64,000 bases of DNA from Buchnera aphidicola (Cinara splendens) (lineage in GTDB: Bacteria; Pseudomonadota; Gammaproteobacteria; Enterobacterales; Enterobacteriaceae), in the NCBI RefSeq assembly GCF_900698975.1, contig NZ_LR217722.1:186001-250000 (forward strand), written 5' to 3'. The notes under the pieces are model-generated. The model worked only from the letters and a program-made list of their open reading frames with translations. It was not told the DNA's origin and made no database searches. Position numbers and translations under genes: made by a program. This document shows, piece by piece, positions 9,276 through 20,394 of the stretch. The first letter of the stretch is position 1. Each line of letters opens with the position of its first letter.

Positions 9276-9298
9276 TCAGAAAATTTGTGTGGGCACAT
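9276..9298 (+). other. Left arm of the 16S precursor processing stem
   Basis: These 23 nt pair with 10958-10980 across the whole 16S gene, with one G-U pair and no mismatch. This is the expected double-stranded RNase III substrate that brackets pre-16S; rnc itself is in this window. Confidence 0.8.
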
Positions 9299-9380
9299 GA
9301 AAATTAAATGTTCAGATACAAATTATTCATTATTAATTTTAATGTAAAAAAAAATTAGTTTTGTAATAAAAGTTACACGT

Positions 9381-10935
<1,555 letters not shown>

Positions 10936-10957
10936 AAATATAAAACATTTAATTGAA

Positions 10958-10980
10958 ATGTGCTCACACAAATTTTCTGA
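10958..10980 (+). other. Right arm of the 16S precursor processing stem
   Basis: Reverse complement of 9276-9298 apart from one G-U pair. It lies between the mature 16S 3' end and tRNA-Ile, so RNase III cleavage here would release pre-16S from the tRNA part of the transcript. Confidence 0.8.
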
Positions 10981-10999
10981 TTTATTGTTTAGTAAAAAC

Positions 11000-11076
11000 A
11001 GGCTTGTAGCTCAGCCGGTTAGAGCACACCCCTGATAAGGGTGAGGTCGGTGGTTCAAATCCACTCAGGCCTACCA
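11000..11076 (+). tRNA. ileT: tRNA-Ile (GAU)
   Basis: Cloverleaf with acceptor AGGCUUG/CAGGCCU (one U-G pair), D arm with AGCUCAGCCGGUUAGAGC, anticodon loop CUGAUAA and T arm GGUGGUUCAAAUCCACU. The 3' CCA is encoded. It is the usual first spacer tRNA after 16S. Confidence 0.97.
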
Positions 11077-11086
11077 TAATGAAAAA

Positions 11087-11159
11087 GGGGCTATAGCTCA
11101 GCTGGGAGAGCGCCTGCCTTGCACGCAGGAGGTCAGCGGTTCAATCCCGCTTAGCTCCA
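11087..11159 (+). tRNA. alaT: tRNA-Ala (UGC)
   Basis: Acceptor GGGGCUA/UAGCUCC with discriminator A, D arm AGCUCAGCUGGGAGAGC, anticodon loop with UGC, T arm AGCGGUUCAAUCCCGCU. CCA is not encoded (the next bases are GTA), so CCA addition is needed. Eleven nt downstream of tRNA-Ile in the same transcript. Confidence 0.97.
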
Positions 11160-11272
11160 GTATAAATATAGTTTTTACATTGTATTTTTCTTATTTGAGT
11201 TAAAAATAAATAAAATAATTAATATAAAACTGTTATTTTTTGTGTAAAAAATTTGTTTTATAGTTCATAACT

Positions 11273-11295
11273 ATTAATCACTAAAAGTGATTAAT
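11273..11295 (+). terminator. Probable terminator of the rrs-ileT-alaT unit
   Basis: A perfect 10-bp stem (ATTAATCACT/AGTGATTAAT) with a 3-nt loop, followed a few bases later by a T-rich run near 11302-11310. It lies between tRNA-Ala and dnaQ, where the rRNA transcript would be expected to end because no 23S follows. Confidence 0.5.
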
Positions 11296-11342
11296 TACAT
11301 ATATATTTTTTGTAAACTTATAATATTTTAAATATATTCATA

Positions 11343-12050
11343 ATGAATTCCTTATATAATTCTAGACAAGTTATTCTCGATATAGAAACTACTGGAATGA
11401 ATAAATCTGGTTGTTTATATCTTAATCATAAAATAATAGAAATTGGAATTATAGAAATTATTGATAGAAAATATACTGGTAAATATTTACATTATTATTT
11501 AAATCCAAAACGTATTGTTGAAGAAGAAGCATACAAGATTCATGGTATTTCTAATAAATTTTTATCTGATAAACCATATTTTTCTGACATTTATTTAAAT
11601 ATTATAAATTTTATAAAGAAATCAGAAATTATAGTACATAATTCTGTTTTTGATATCAGTTTTTTAGATTATGAATTTAGTAAATTAAATCTTAATATTA
11701 GTAAGATATGTGAATTTAGTACAATTACAGATACTTTATTTATTGCAAGAAAATTATTTCCCGGAAAAAAAAATAGTTTAGATGCTTTATGTAGTAGATA
11801 TAATATTAAAAATTCAAGAAGAAATTTTCACGGAGCTTTACTAGATTCTTGGATACTTTTTAAGTTATATTTATATATGACTAGTAATCAACAAGAAATA
11901 AATTTCCGATCTAGTAGTACAAAAAAAATACTGTCACCATTAAATAGTAAATATAATAAGAATAAACCTTTAAAAATTTTACTTGCTTCTGTTTCAGAAA
12001 AAAAAACCCATCAAAAATATATAAATATGATTAATAAAAATTATATTTAA
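11343..12050 (+). CDS. dnaQ: DNA polymerase III epsilon subunit (3'-5' proofreading exonuclease)
   Basis: DEDDh exonuclease that proofreads for the replicative polymerase. 235 aa versus 243 in E. coli. ExoI is present as LDIETTGM (Asp13/Glu15), ExoII as HNSVFDISFLDYEFS, and ExoIII as FHGALLDS with the catalytic His and Asp. The C-terminal segment that contacts the alpha subunit is divergent and lacks the usual CLW end. tRNA-Asp follows about 80 nt downstream, the same dnaQ-aspV pairing seen in E. coli; the divergent rnhA neighbour of E. coli is absent and rrs is there instead. Confidence 0.96.
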   Translation: MNSLYNSRQVILDIETTGMNKSGCLYLNHKIIEIGIIEIIDRKYTGKYLHYYLNPKRIVEEEAYKIHGISNKFLSDKPYFSDIYLNIINFIKKSEIIVHNSVFDISFLDYEFSKLNLNISKICEFSTITDTLFIARKLFPGKKNSLDALCSRYNIKNSRRNFHGALLDSWILFKLYLYMTSNQQEINFRSSSTKKILSPLNSKYNKNKPLKILLASVSEKKTHQKYINMINKNYI

Positions 12051-12129
12051 GCATATTTTTAATCATTTTTTTCTTGACTGTTTAACAAACTAAATATAAA
12101 ATCTATATTGTAATTTAGTATTTATATTA

Positions 12130-12203
12130 GGTGCGGTAGTTCAGTTGGTTAGAATATCGGCCTGTCACGCCGGGGGTCGCGGGTTCGAATCCCGTCCGCA
12201 CCG
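12130..12203 (+). tRNA. aspV: tRNA-Asp (GUC)
   Basis: Acceptor GGUGCGG/CCGCACC with discriminator G, anticodon loop CUGUCAC, T arm GCGGGUUCGAAUCCCGU. CCA is not encoded. Its position directly after dnaQ matches E. coli aspV. Confidence 0.97.
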
Positions 12204-12356
12204 TAAAATATTATTTTGAATTAAATTTCTATTTAATATTTATTTTTATAACTTTAATAAAGTAATGATGATTAATAATAAAAAAAATATGTATTTCTTG
12301 GAAACTTTTAATTGATAAAAAAGTATTTTATATGAATATAATTAGGAAATATATTT

Positions 12357-12893
12357 ATGAATAACAATGATTTTTTACAAAATAAATCTGAAAAAAAAAA
12401 AAATAGTACATTAGAAAGTTATAGAGAATCGTTAAAAAAAAAAAAAATAAAATTATCATTTTTAAAAAAAGATCTATTAAAAATATCTAATAATTATTCA
12501 GAAAAATTTTTACAAATTGAAAAAAGATTACAAAAAAAAATTAATAATACCTATTGTTTTTCTCTTGAAAAAAAGATTCTATCCATGTTACCTGTAATTG
12601 ACAGTATAGATTCAACAGAAAACGTATTGAATAACTGTAACTATGAAAATTCAGATATTTATATATTTTTAAAAAAAATACAAAAAAATTTTTCATCCTT
12701 TTTTTTAAAATATAATATCTTAGTTATTAATTCTATCAATATACCTTTTGATCCTCATTTACATCAAGCTATATCTATTGATTTTTCTAAAAAATATCAA
12801 AACAATTATATTGCTAATATTATCCAAAAAGGATACTTATTACGAAATAGATTATTAAGACCAGCTTTAGTTTCAGTTTCTAAAATAAAATAA
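12357..12893 (+). CDS. grpE: GrpE, nucleotide exchange factor of DnaK
   Basis: Heat-shock cochaperone that releases ADP from DnaK. 178 aa versus 197. The N-terminal ~75 residues are a Lys-rich long helix; the core is recognisable from LPVIDSIDSTENVLN, and the beta-domain from PFDPHLHQAISIDF to IIQKGYLLRNRLLRPALVSVSK. The first 35 codons contain runs of 13 and 14 adenines (12391-12403, 12434-12447) yet the frame is open. A possible weak sigma32-like -35 (CTTGGAA near 12298) lies upstream without a convincing -10. An AGGAA site precedes the ATG. Confidence 0.92.
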   Translation: MNNNDFLQNKSEKKKNSTLESYRESLKKKKIKLSFLKKDLLKISNNYSEKFLQIEKRLQKKINNTYCFSLEKKILSMLPVIDSIDSTENVLNNCNYENSDIYIFLKKIQKNFSSFFLKYNILVINSINIPFDPHLHQAISIDFSKKYQNNYIANIIQKGYLLRNRLLRPALVSVSKIK

Positions 12894-12980
12894 AATAATA
12901 TTTGTACATATAATTATTTTTTTTGGTTTATTATATTTTGAGTAAAATGTTGTAATTCAATTAAAATAAAGGAATATATA

Positions 12981-13469
12981 TTGAAATCTATACAAAAAAA
13001 AACAAAAAAAGTTTTTACAAACAAACAAGTCAAATATAATTTTTATATACAAAAAACTATTATATCCGGTATTGTTTTACAAGGATGGGAAGTTAAGTCT
13101 ATTCGTTTAGGTCGTGTACAACTTACTTCTGGATATATAAATATCAATAATAATGAAATATATTTAATTGGAGTACATATTCAGCCCTTAAATACTGTTG
13201 TAAATTCTTGTTTATGTAAATCAGATCGTATTCGGAAATTATTATTACATAAAAAAGAGATAGAAGTAATAATTAATTATGTACAAAAAAAAAGTTATAC
13301 AGTTGTTCCTATACAATTATTTTGGCATAAATCTTGGTGTAAAGTTAAAATAGGAATAGCAAAAGGTAAATCAAAAAGAGATAAAAGATTAGAAAAAAAA
13401 AATAATTCTTGGAAAATAGAGCAATCTACTATCTTTAAAAGAATATTTTTAAATAAAAAAAATAATTGA
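12981..13469 (+). CDS. smpB: SmpB, tmRNA-binding protein
   Basis: Partner of tmRNA in rescuing stalled ribosomes. 162 aa, as in E. coli. The TTG start is supported by AAAGG eight nt upstream and by homology. The core is clear: GIVLQGWEVKSIR, SDRIRKLLLHKKEI, YTVVPIQLFW, WCKVKIGIAKGK. In the C-terminal tail that enters the mRNA channel, the usual KxxHDKR reads KSKRDKR, so the conserved His (E. coli His136) is Arg133 here; the downstream Trp is kept. The ssrA gene, next to smpB in E. coli, is not in this window. Confidence 0.95.
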   Translation: MKSIQKKTKKVFTNKQVKYNFYIQKTIISGIVLQGWEVKSIRLGRVQLTSGYININNNEIYLIGVHIQPLNTVVNSCLCKSDRIRKLLLHKKEIEVIINYVQKKSYTVVPIQLFWHKSWCKVKIGIAKGKSKRDKRLEKKNNSWKIEQSTIFKRIFLNKKNN

Positions 13470-13494
13470 GGTGTTTTTTTAAAAAAAAATTTTT

Positions 13495-13956
13495 ATGAAT
13501 TCAATTAATATTGACAATTATTGGATGAAAAAAGCATTAAAACAAGCTCACCATGCAAAAAATAAAGGAGAAATACCTATTGGATCTGTTTTAGTTAAAG
13601 ATAATAACCTTGTGAGTTCTTCATGGAATTCTTGCATTTCTCTTTGTGATGTAAGTGCTCATGCAGAAATTTTAGTAATACGAAGAGGAGGAAATAGATT
13701 AAGAAATTATAGACTATATAATACAGTTTTATATGTAACACACGAACCATGTTTAATGTGTTCTTCAGCTATTATTTCTTCTAGAATACGTAAAGTAGTT
13801 TATGGTTCTTATAGTTTTAAAAAATATAACTTTTCTTTTTTTATGGATTTACTATATATACATAATGTAAAACATCATGTTCAAGAAATTAAATCTGGCA
13901 TTCTATTAAATGAATGCTCAAATTTATTAAAAGATTTTTTTAAAACAAAAAGATAG
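13495..13956 (+). CDS. tadA: tRNA-specific adenosine deaminase
   Basis: Makes inosine at the wobble position of tRNA-Arg(ACG), allowing CGU/CGC/CGA decoding. 153 aa. Zinc-dependent deaminase motifs are intact: HAE at 56-58 (His ligand and catalytic Glu) and PCLMC at 85-89 (two Cys ligands). GEIPIGSVLV and the C-terminal LLKDFFK also match. It converges on acpS with 12 nt between the stops, the same local arrangement as E. coli without the intervening yfhL. Confidence 0.95.
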   Translation: MNSINIDNYWMKKALKQAHHAKNKGEIPIGSVLVKDNNLVSSSWNSCISLCDVSAHAEILVIRRGGNRLRNYRLYNTVLYVTHEPCLMCSSAIISSRIRKVVYGSYSFKKYNFSFFMDLLYIHNVKHHVQEIKSGILLNECSNLLKDFFKTKR

Positions 13957-13968
13957 TTCTATTTTTTT

Positions 13969-14349
13969 TTAATTTTCTATTATAACAATAGATTGAGTAT
14001 ATTCTAATGAATCTGCAACACTTAAAAAAATATTTTTAACTTTTAATTTTTTTAGTTTGTTTTTTAAAAATCCGTACATACGAACAACTAACGTTCCATA
14101 TGAATTACATATTATTTCGCAGTTTTTAAAAAACATATTTTCATAAATTCCTATATTCAAAGCTTTAGCTATTGCTTCTTTTGCAGAAAATCTTATAGAT
14201 AAAAATTTTTCTTTATTATAAAATATATTATAATCTATCAATTCTTTATGTGATAAAATTTTATTAGGTATTGCAAGACCATAACAAAAAATCAATTTTT
14301 TAAAACGTATTATACTCACTAGATCTATTCCAATACCAATAATTGCCAT
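13969..14349 (-). CDS. acpS: Holo-[acyl-carrier-protein] synthase
   Basis: Transfers 4'-phosphopantetheine from CoA to ACP, required for fatty acid synthesis together with fabI in this window. 126 aa, the same as E. coli. The metal-binding Asp is in GIGIDLVSI (Asp9) and the second motif is FSAKEAIAKALN. Last gene of a leftward lepA-lepB-rnc-era-acpS run. recO and pdxJ, which lie between era and acpS in E. coli, are gone; the genes are 33 nt apart. Confidence 0.95.
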   Translation of the reverse strand: MAIIGIGIDLVSIIRFKKLIFCYGLAIPNKILSHKELIDYNIFYNKEKFLSIRFSAKEAIAKALNIGIYENMFFKNCEIICNSYGTLVVRMYGFLKNKLKKLKVKNIFLSVADSLEYTQSIVIIEN

Positions 14350-14382
14350 GATTTCCTCTAATATTATTGTTTACACTATAAT

Positions 14383-15228
14383 TTATTTGATTTTTACTTG
14401 TATTTTTAAAAAAATATATTCTTTAAATAATTTTTTCAATTTATATTGCGATATACGACAACACTGTCTTATTTTTTCTCCTTTATATCCAATAATTATT
14501 TTTTTGTGACGTATGTTTTTAATAAAAATTAAACATTCAATGATATATCTTTTTTTTTTATCTTGATATAAACAAGATACTGATACTGTGAAAGCATATA
14601 CTAATTCCTGATTTAAAAGATTTATTAAAGTTTCTCTAATTATTTCTGTAGTTAAAAATTTTTTAGTACAAGTTGTTTTTACATCATTTAAATATTTATG
14701 CTGCGATATTGGTAATTTTTTACTAATATAAGTTAATATCTGTTCTAGATACATTTTTTTTTTAGCTGAAATTAAAAAAATTTCATGATTTTCAGTTAAC
14801 TGACTTATTTTAAAAATAAAAGGTAGTAATGATTTTTTATTTTTAATTTTATCAATTTTATTAATTACTACTATATATGTATCATTATTTTTTTTAATAT
14901 AATCTAATAATTGTTGTTCCTGTGAGGTCCATACAAAACTAGTAATCATAAAAATAATAATATTTGTTTCTTGAATCAAATTATAAGTATTACGCAAATT
15001 TTTTTTATTTAGATATTTTTTGTGACTGATCTCTACTCCTGGAGAATCAATTAATTCAAATTGTGTTACATTAGAAGTATAAATACCTGTTACATATGAT
15101 TGAGTGGTATTCGGTTTTCGTGATGTAATAGAAACATTAGATGCTATAAATTGATTTAATAAAGTAGACTTGCCTACATTAGTTCGACCAACTATTAATA
15201 CTTTACCAAAAAAAGTATTTTTTTTCAT
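14383..15228 (-). CDS. era: GTPase Era, C-terminally shortened
   Basis: Essential GTPase for 30S assembly that binds the 3' end of 16S rRNA. 281 aa versus 301. G motifs: GRTNVGKST (14-22), the TT of switch I (41-42), DSPG (61-64), NKID (123-126) and SAK (about 159). The KH domain keeps a GxxG loop (GYKG) but the protein stops after LKIQVKIK, about 17 residues before the E. coli end, so the tail after the KH domain is missing. It starts seven nt after the rnc stop. Confidence 0.94.
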   Translation of the reverse strand: MKKNTFFGKVLIVGRTNVGKSTLLNQFIASNVSITSRKPNTTQSYVTGIYTSNVTQFELIDSPGVEISHKKYLNKKNLRNTYNLIQETNIIIFMITSFVWTSQEQQLLDYIKKNNDTYIVVINKIDKIKNKKSLLPFIFKISQLTENHEIFLISAKKKMYLEQILTYISKKLPISQHKYLNDVKTTCTKKFLTTEIIRETLINLLNQELVYAFTVSVSCLYQDKKKRYIIECLIFIKNIRHKKIIIGYKGEKIRQCCRISQYKLKKLFKEYIFLKIQVKIK

Positions 15229-15235
15229 AAATATT

Positions 15236-15916
15236 CTATTCTACCTCCAATCGAATTAATGCATTTTGAGCAGCATCTTGTTCAGCTTTTCTTCGACTAG
15301 CTCCAATTCCAATCAGTATCTCTGATAATCCATTTACTTTACAATAAATAGTAAAAATTTGGTTATGTGCTGCACCACATATCTGACCTATATTGTATAT
15401 AGGTAGAGGAAAACGTTTAGATTGTAAAAATTCTTGTAATCGAGTTTTAGGATCTTTTTTCGTTCCTACAGGATTCATTTTCATAAAACGATGTTTGTAC
15501 CACTGTAATACTATTTTTTCTACAGTATAAATATTACTATCTAAAAATATACTGGCTATTACAGCTTCAATCGCATTTGCTAATATAGATTCTCTCTTAA
15601 ATCCTCCGCTCTTTTTTTCTCCATGTCCTAATTTTAAATAATTTCCTAAAGAAAATTCAGATGCAATTTCTGCTAATGTATTACCTCTTACTAAAGTTGC
15701 ACGCATTCGACTCATACCTCCTTCATTTACTTTAGGAAAATGATGATATAGAGCTTTTGCTATAACAAAACTCAAAATAGAATCTCCTAAAAATTCCAAT
15801 CTTTCGTTATGTTTGATACTGGCACTTCTGTGTGTTAAAGCATGTTGTAATAAAGATACATTAGTAAATGTATAGCCAATAAATTGTTGTAATTTGTTCA
15901 TTACTGTTGCATTCAT
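15236..15916 (-). CDS. rnc: Ribonuclease III
   Basis: Double-strand-specific endoribonuclease for rRNA precursor processing; its likely substrate stem flanks rrs in this window. 226 aa as in E. coli. The catalytic signature is [12 protein letters not shown] near residues 37-48, the second acidic site lies in [14 protein letters not shown], and the C-terminal dsRNA-binding domain runs from [12 protein letters not shown] to [18 protein letters not shown]. Codon use and conservation are notably better than in neighbouring lepB. Confidence 0.97.
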   Translation of the reverse strand: MNATVMNKLQQFIGYTFTNVSLLQHALTHRSASIKHNERLEFLGDSILSFVIAKALYHHFPKVNEGGMSRMRATLVRGNTLAEIASEFSLGNYLKLGHGEKKSGGFKRESILANAIEAVIASIFLDSNIYTVEKIVLQWYKHRFMKMNPVGTKKDPKTRLQEFLQSKRFPLPIYNIGQICGAAHNQIFTIYCKVNGLSEILIGIGASRRKAEQDAAQNALIRLEVE

Positions 15917-15998
15917 ATAACACCGGTTAAAAATAAAAATAATTGATATATTCGTAATACAAATTGTTTTATTTAATTTAATATTTATGATGATTTTA

Positions 15999-16889
15999 TT
16001 AAATTTTTTTAAAAATCCTATTACAAAGTATTGTATTCCACCAATTTTTATTAGTATAATTTACATTAAACCATACATATTTTGCTTTTCCTATAATATT
16101 TTCTTTTGAAACTAAACCCCAAAATCTACTATCTGAACTTTGATCTCTATTATCACCAATTACAAAATATTTATTTTTAGGAATAATCCATGTCCATTTT
16201 TTTTTATAATTATATGGTTTATATGGTTTATATAAAAAATTTTTTATTCCGTGCGTAATTATTATATTATGTGAATAATTAAAAATTTTTTCTTGATAAA
16301 ATTCCTTTTTTAAACATCTGTATGTACCTACATTTTTATTATTATATTGAGAATAAGCAAGATTTATCGTTTTGTCTGTCTTAGTACAAGACTTATTATA
16401 GAAAAAAGTTGTATGTTCTATATGTCTATTATTTATAACATATACTTTTTTTGTAAAAGGATTATATATGATTATATCCCCTGGCATACCTATAATACGT
16501 TTAATATAATTTTTTTGTATATAATTTGGATATTGAAATACTATGACATCATTTCTAATAGGTTTATATTTTTTAAATTCAATTTTATTATTGTATATAT
16601 TATTTTTAAAACAAGAAAATTTTTGCACAATAATGCAATCACCTGTAAATAATGTTGGATACATGGAATTTGATGAAATAGTGAAAGGTTCATAAAAAAA
16701 CAACCTAGCGCCAGTAATAAAAATAATTAATGGAAATATTTGATATAATTGGCTTAATAATTTGTTTTTATGTGTTTGTTTTTTTTTTTTTAAAAATATG
16801 TTGTAAATAATACTTATATAATGTGATATCCATAAAATACATAATATTCCAGTTACAATAATAAATATATATTTATTTAAAAATTTCAT
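15999..16889 (-). CDS. lepB: Signal peptidase I
   Basis: Inner-membrane Ser/Lys protease that removes signal peptides. 296 aa with the ATG at 16889, preceded by GGAAG at 8 nt; a GTG five codons upstream (16904) is also in frame but less well placed. Two hydrophobic spans (about residues 6-33 and 48-65) precede the catalytic Ser75 in SNSMYPTL. The general-base Lys130 is in [11 protein letters not shown], and the C-terminal [14 protein letters not shown] box is intact. The periplasmic insert is divergent. Follows lepA by 22 nt. Confidence 0.95.
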   Translation of the reverse strand: MKFLNKYIFIIVTGILCILWISHYISIIYNIFLKKKKQTHKNKLLSQLYQIFPLIIFITGARLFFYEPFTISSNSMYPTLFTGDCIIVQKFSCFKNNIYNNKIEFKKYKPIRNDVIVFQYPNYIQKNYIKRIIGMPGDIIIYNPFTKKVYVINNRHIEHTTFFYNKSCTKTDKTINLAYSQYNNKNVGTYRCLKKEFYQEKIFNYSHNIIITHGIKNFLYKPYKPYNYKKKWTWIIPKNKYFVIGDNRDQSSDSRFWGLVSKENIIGKAKYVWFNVNYTNKNWWNTILCNRIFKKI

Positions 16890-16911
16890 ATATTTTTCTT
16901 CCACATAATTT

Positions 16912-18702
16912 CTAATCTAATTGTAATATCGAAAAAAATATTTCATGAGGAATTTTAACATTCCCTATGATTTTCATTCTTTTTTTTCCTTTTTTTTGTT
17001 TCTGTAATAATTTCTTTTTTCTACTGATATCACCTCCATAACATTTAGATAATACATTTTTTCTGAGTTGAATAATATTAGCTCGAGAAATAACATTATT
17101 ATTAATAGAAGCTTGAATTGGTACATTAAATTGATGTCTAGGTATTATTTTTTTTATTTTTTCTATCATTTTTTTTGCAAAAAAAACAGAATTTTTTCTA
17201 TGACATATAGATGATAATGCATCAATTTTAATAGAATTAATTAAAATATCAATTTTAACTAAATCACTTTTTTTAAAACCAATAGTATTATATTCTAATG
17301 AAGCATATCCACTGGATATAGATTTTAACTGATCAAAAAAATTTAAAATAACTTCAGATAATGGAATTTCATATTGAATTATAGTTTGAGTATTATGATA
17401 TATTAAATTTTTTTGTATACCTCTTTTTTTAATACATAATTTAATAATGTCCCCTATGTATTTAACAGGTGTTAAAATATTACAAAATGCTATTGGTTCT
17501 CTAATTTCATAAATACAATTAGAATTTGGAAATTTAGCAGGATTGTCTAAATAGATTTTTTTTTTATTTTTTAGAATAATTACTTCATATACCACTGTAG
17601 GTGCCGTTATAATTATTTTTATATTATATTCTCTCTCTAGACGAGATTGAACAATCTCCATATGTAGCATTCCTAAAAAACCACATCTAAAACCAAATCC
17701 TAATGCTTGTGAATTTTCTAATTCATAAAATAAAGAAGAATCATTTAATTGAAGTTTTTTTAGAGCCTCTTTAAACTGATTATATTGATTATTTTGTACA
17801 GGAAATAAACCTGCATATATTTTAGGCTTAATTTTTTTAAAACCTGAAAGTAATTTATTAGCAGGATTGATTAATGATGTAATTGTTTCTCCTACTAATA
17901 TAGATCGGATATTTTTAATACCGCAAATCATCCAACCAACTTCTCCGCATGATAATATTGACTTTAAAATTCTTTTTGGTGTAAATATACCTAATTGATC
18001 TACTTGATAGACTTGTTTAGTTCTTAGAATAAGAATTTTATCATTTATTTTTATAACACCGTTTTTTATACGTATCAAGGATACTACACCTAGGTATTTA
18101 TCAAACCAAGAATCAATTACTAATGCCTGTAAAGGATTATCACAACTCCCTTCAGGGAATGGAATAACAGTTATGATTTTTTCTAATAATTCTGGTATTC
18201 CCGAACCTGTTTTTGCAGAACAAAATACAATATTTTTGGTAGAAATTCCAATTATATCTTCTATGTCTTTACAAACTTTTTTTGGATAAGAATTAGGTAA
18301 ATCAATTTTATTTAAAACAGGTAAAATAAATAATTTCATTTTTAAAGCGTTATGGCAATTTGCAACAGTTTGTGCTTGAACGCCTTGCGCAGCATCTACT
18401 AATAATAATGCACCTTCACATGCTGATAATGCTCTTGAAACTTCATATGCAAAATTTACATGTCCAGGTGTATCAATAAAATTTAAACAAAATTTTTTTC
18501 CTTTTTTAGAAATATAGTCAATTGTTACGCTTTGTGCTTTAATTGTAATACCACGTTCTCGTTCTAAATCCATAGTATCTAAAACTTGTTCTGACATTTC
18601 TCTTTTAGATAAACCACCACAAGTTTGTATTAATCGATCAGATAAAGTAGATTTTCCGTGATCTATATGAGCAATAATAGAAAAATTTCTTATATATTTC
18701 AT
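16912..18702 (-). CDS. lepA: Elongation factor 4 (LepA)
   Basis: Ribosome-associated GTPase linked to initiation and 30S biogenesis. 596 aa versus 599. P-loop [10 protein letters not shown], switch [16 protein letters not shown] and SAKTGSG are all present, and the LepA-specific C-terminal domain carries [21 protein letters not shown]. First gene of the leftward lepA-lepB-rnc-era-acpS run. Confidence 0.97.
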   Translation of the reverse strand: MKYIRNFSIIAHIDHGKSTLSDRLIQTCGGLSKREMSEQVLDTMDLERERGITIKAQSVTIDYISKKGKKFCLNFIDTPGHVNFAYEVSRALSACEGALLLVDAAQGVQAQTVANCHNALKMKLFILPVLNKIDLPNSYPKKVCKDIEDIIGISTKNIVFCSAKTGSGIPELLEKIITVIPFPEGSCDNPLQALVIDSWFDKYLGVVSLIRIKNGVIKINDKILILRTKQVYQVDQLGIFTPKRILKSILSCGEVGWMICGIKNIRSILVGETITSLINPANKLLSGFKKIKPKIYAGLFPVQNNQYNQFKEALKKLQLNDSSLFYELENSQALGFGFRCGFLGMLHMEIVQSRLEREYNIKIIITAPTVVYEVIILKNKKKIYLDNPAKFPNSNCIYEIREPIAFCNILTPVKYIGDIIKLCIKKRGIQKNLIYHNTQTIIQYEIPLSEVILNFFDQLKSISSGYASLEYNTIGFKKSDLVKIDILINSIKIDALSSICHRKNSVFFAKKMIEKIKKIIPRHQFNVPIQASINNNVISRANIIQLRKNVLSKCYGGDISRKKKLLQKQKKGKKRMKIIGNVKIPHEIFFSILQLD

Positions 18703-19015
18703 AATATAACCTATTTATTATCTATTATAATGTTAATTTAATCAATTATGTATTCAAAATAAATATAATTATTTAGCAATAACTTTAATTAAATATTTTT
18801 AATAAATTTTTTTGCATATCATATATAATATAAAAATTATATAAAATATATTATATATATTATATATAATATAATAGGAAAATTTTATTTATTTACTAAT
18901 TTTATTTAAATAGATTAAATTAATAAATTTTAATGTAATATTTTAGTATATAACAAATTTTCTCTATATATACATACATTTTTAAATAAAACTAATGTGG
19001 CGTTATAATATTAAA
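18703..19015. other. AT-rich divergent spacer lepA/mnmA
   Basis: Gene-free promoter region for two divergent genes. It contains TA-alternating sequence with a 13-bp AT-only dyad around 18847-18873. No RNA gene, decayed frame or specific operator is recognisable. Confidence 0.5.
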
Positions 19016-20119
19016 ATGAAAAAAAAAAAAGTTATTTTAGCTATGTCAGGAGGAGTAGATTCTTCAGTTTCAGCATGGTTATTATTAAAAAAAGGATATG
19101 ATGTAGAAGGTATATTTATGAAAAACTGGGAAGAAAATGATTCTAGTGATTATTGTTCTTCTAAAATTGATTTATCTGATGCTAAATCGGTATGTAAAAA
19201 ATTAGGTATTAAATTACATACTATTAATTTTTCTTTAGATTATTGGGAAAAAGTATTTCATGAATTTATTATAGAATATAAAAAAGGTTACACTCCAAAT
19301 CCCGATATTTTATGTAATAAAATAATAAAATTTGATATTTGTTTAAATTTTGCGCTAGAACAACTAAAAGCTGATTATTTTTCAACTGGCCATTATGCTG
19401 CAATTAAAAAAAAAAAAAATGAATACTATTTGTACAGAGCTAAAGATTTAGATAAAGATCAAAGTTATTTTTTATATACTTTAAAATTAAATATTTTGCC
19501 AAAAATTATTTTTCCTCTTGCAAACATAAAAAAAACAAAAATACGAAAATTAGCAAAAAAAATAAAATTATGTGTATATCAAAAAAAAGATTCTACTGGA
19601 ATTTGTTTTATTCAACCTAAAAAATTTAAATTATTTTTAAATCAATATATTCCTTATAAAACAGGAAAAATATTGACAATGTCTGGAGAATTTTTAGGGT
19701 TACATTACGGTTATGAATATTATACGATTGGTCAAAGAAAAGGATTAGGAATAGGAGGAAAAAAAAATAAAAATACATATCCTTGGTATGTAGTTAAAAA
19801 AAATATTAAATTAAATATTATTTTTGTTGTTCAAGGAGCAGGAAATCCTTATTTATTATCATATGGGTTTTTAACAAAAAGAATTTATTGGATTAATTAC
19901 AAATTATGTACATTTAAATTACAGTGTATGGTACAAATCAGACATCAAAGCTATCCAATAAATTGTATTGTTTATATTAATAAAAAACACAAAAATAATT
20001 ATGTTATTTTTACTAAACCCATAGCAAGTATTGCACCTGGACAATCAGCAGTATTTTATAACCATAATCAGTGTATGGGTGGAGCTATTATACATAAAAG
20101 AATAAAATACTTACCGTAA
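19016..20119 (+). CDS. mnmA: tRNA 2-thiouridylase MnmA
   Basis: ATP-dependent thiolation of U34 in tRNA-Lys, -Glu and -Gln. About 367 aa (368 in E. coli). P-loop [15 protein letters not shown], the FMKNWEE segment, the catalytic Cys in [12 protein letters not shown] and the second Cys in DSTGICFI are intact. The ATG at 19016 fits homology; an in-frame ATG at 18995 adds seven residues and cannot be excluded since neither has a clear ribosome-binding site. The coding sequence holds adenine runs of 12 (19019-19030) and 14 (19406-19419). Confidence 0.95.
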   Translation: MKKKKVILAMSGGVDSSVSAWLLLKKGYDVEGIFMKNWEENDSSDYCSSKIDLSDAKSVCKKLGIKLHTINFSLDYWEKVFHEFIIEYKKGYTPNPDILCNKIIKFDICLNFALEQLKADYFSTGHYAAIKKKKNEYYLYRAKDLDKDQSYFLYTLKLNILPKIIFPLANIKKTKIRKLAKKIKLCVYQKKDSTGICFIQPKKFKLFLNQYIPYKTGKILTMSGEFLGLHYGYEYYTIGQRKGLGIGGKKNKNTYPWYVVKKNIKLNIIFVVQGAGNPYLLSYGFLTKRIYWINYKLCTFKLQCMVQIRHQSYPINCIVYINKKHKNNYVIFTKPIASIAPGQSAVFYNHNQCMGGAIIHKRIKYLP

Positions 20120-20356
20120 GTAAAATAATAATATTTAAATGCACTATTAAAATTAATTACTTTAACATCATTAAATATATATTTAATTATATTATTAATA
20201 TTTATATATTAAAAGAAATAAAACATTCAAAAAATATAATTTAGTTATAAACAATTATTGTTATTTAAACTATATAAATATTTTTTTTTAAAATAAAAAT
20301 TAATTAATTATATATAATATAAATATATAATTTTTCTTTCTATTAATACTAAAAAA

Positions 20357-20377
20357 TATTTCATCATTAATGAAATA
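20357..20377 (+). promoter_or_regulatory. Dyad just upstream of fabI
   Basis: TATTTCAT and ATGAAATA with a 5-nt centre, ending 17 nt before the fabI ATG. It could be an operator relic or a small hairpin in the leader. No regulator for it is evident in the window. The rest of the 275-nt spacer is plain AT-rich sequence. Confidence 0.3.
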
Positions 20378-20394
20378 ATAGGTATATCTAATAT

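Noticed and set aside
16347..16652. 101-codon plus-strand frame over lepB
   Set aside because: Antisense to the periplasmic part of LepB; no independent support.
18820..18880. Repetitive TA-rich blocks considered as a CRISPR or tandem repeat array
   Set aside because: No unit length, spacers or cas genes; ordinary AT low complexity.
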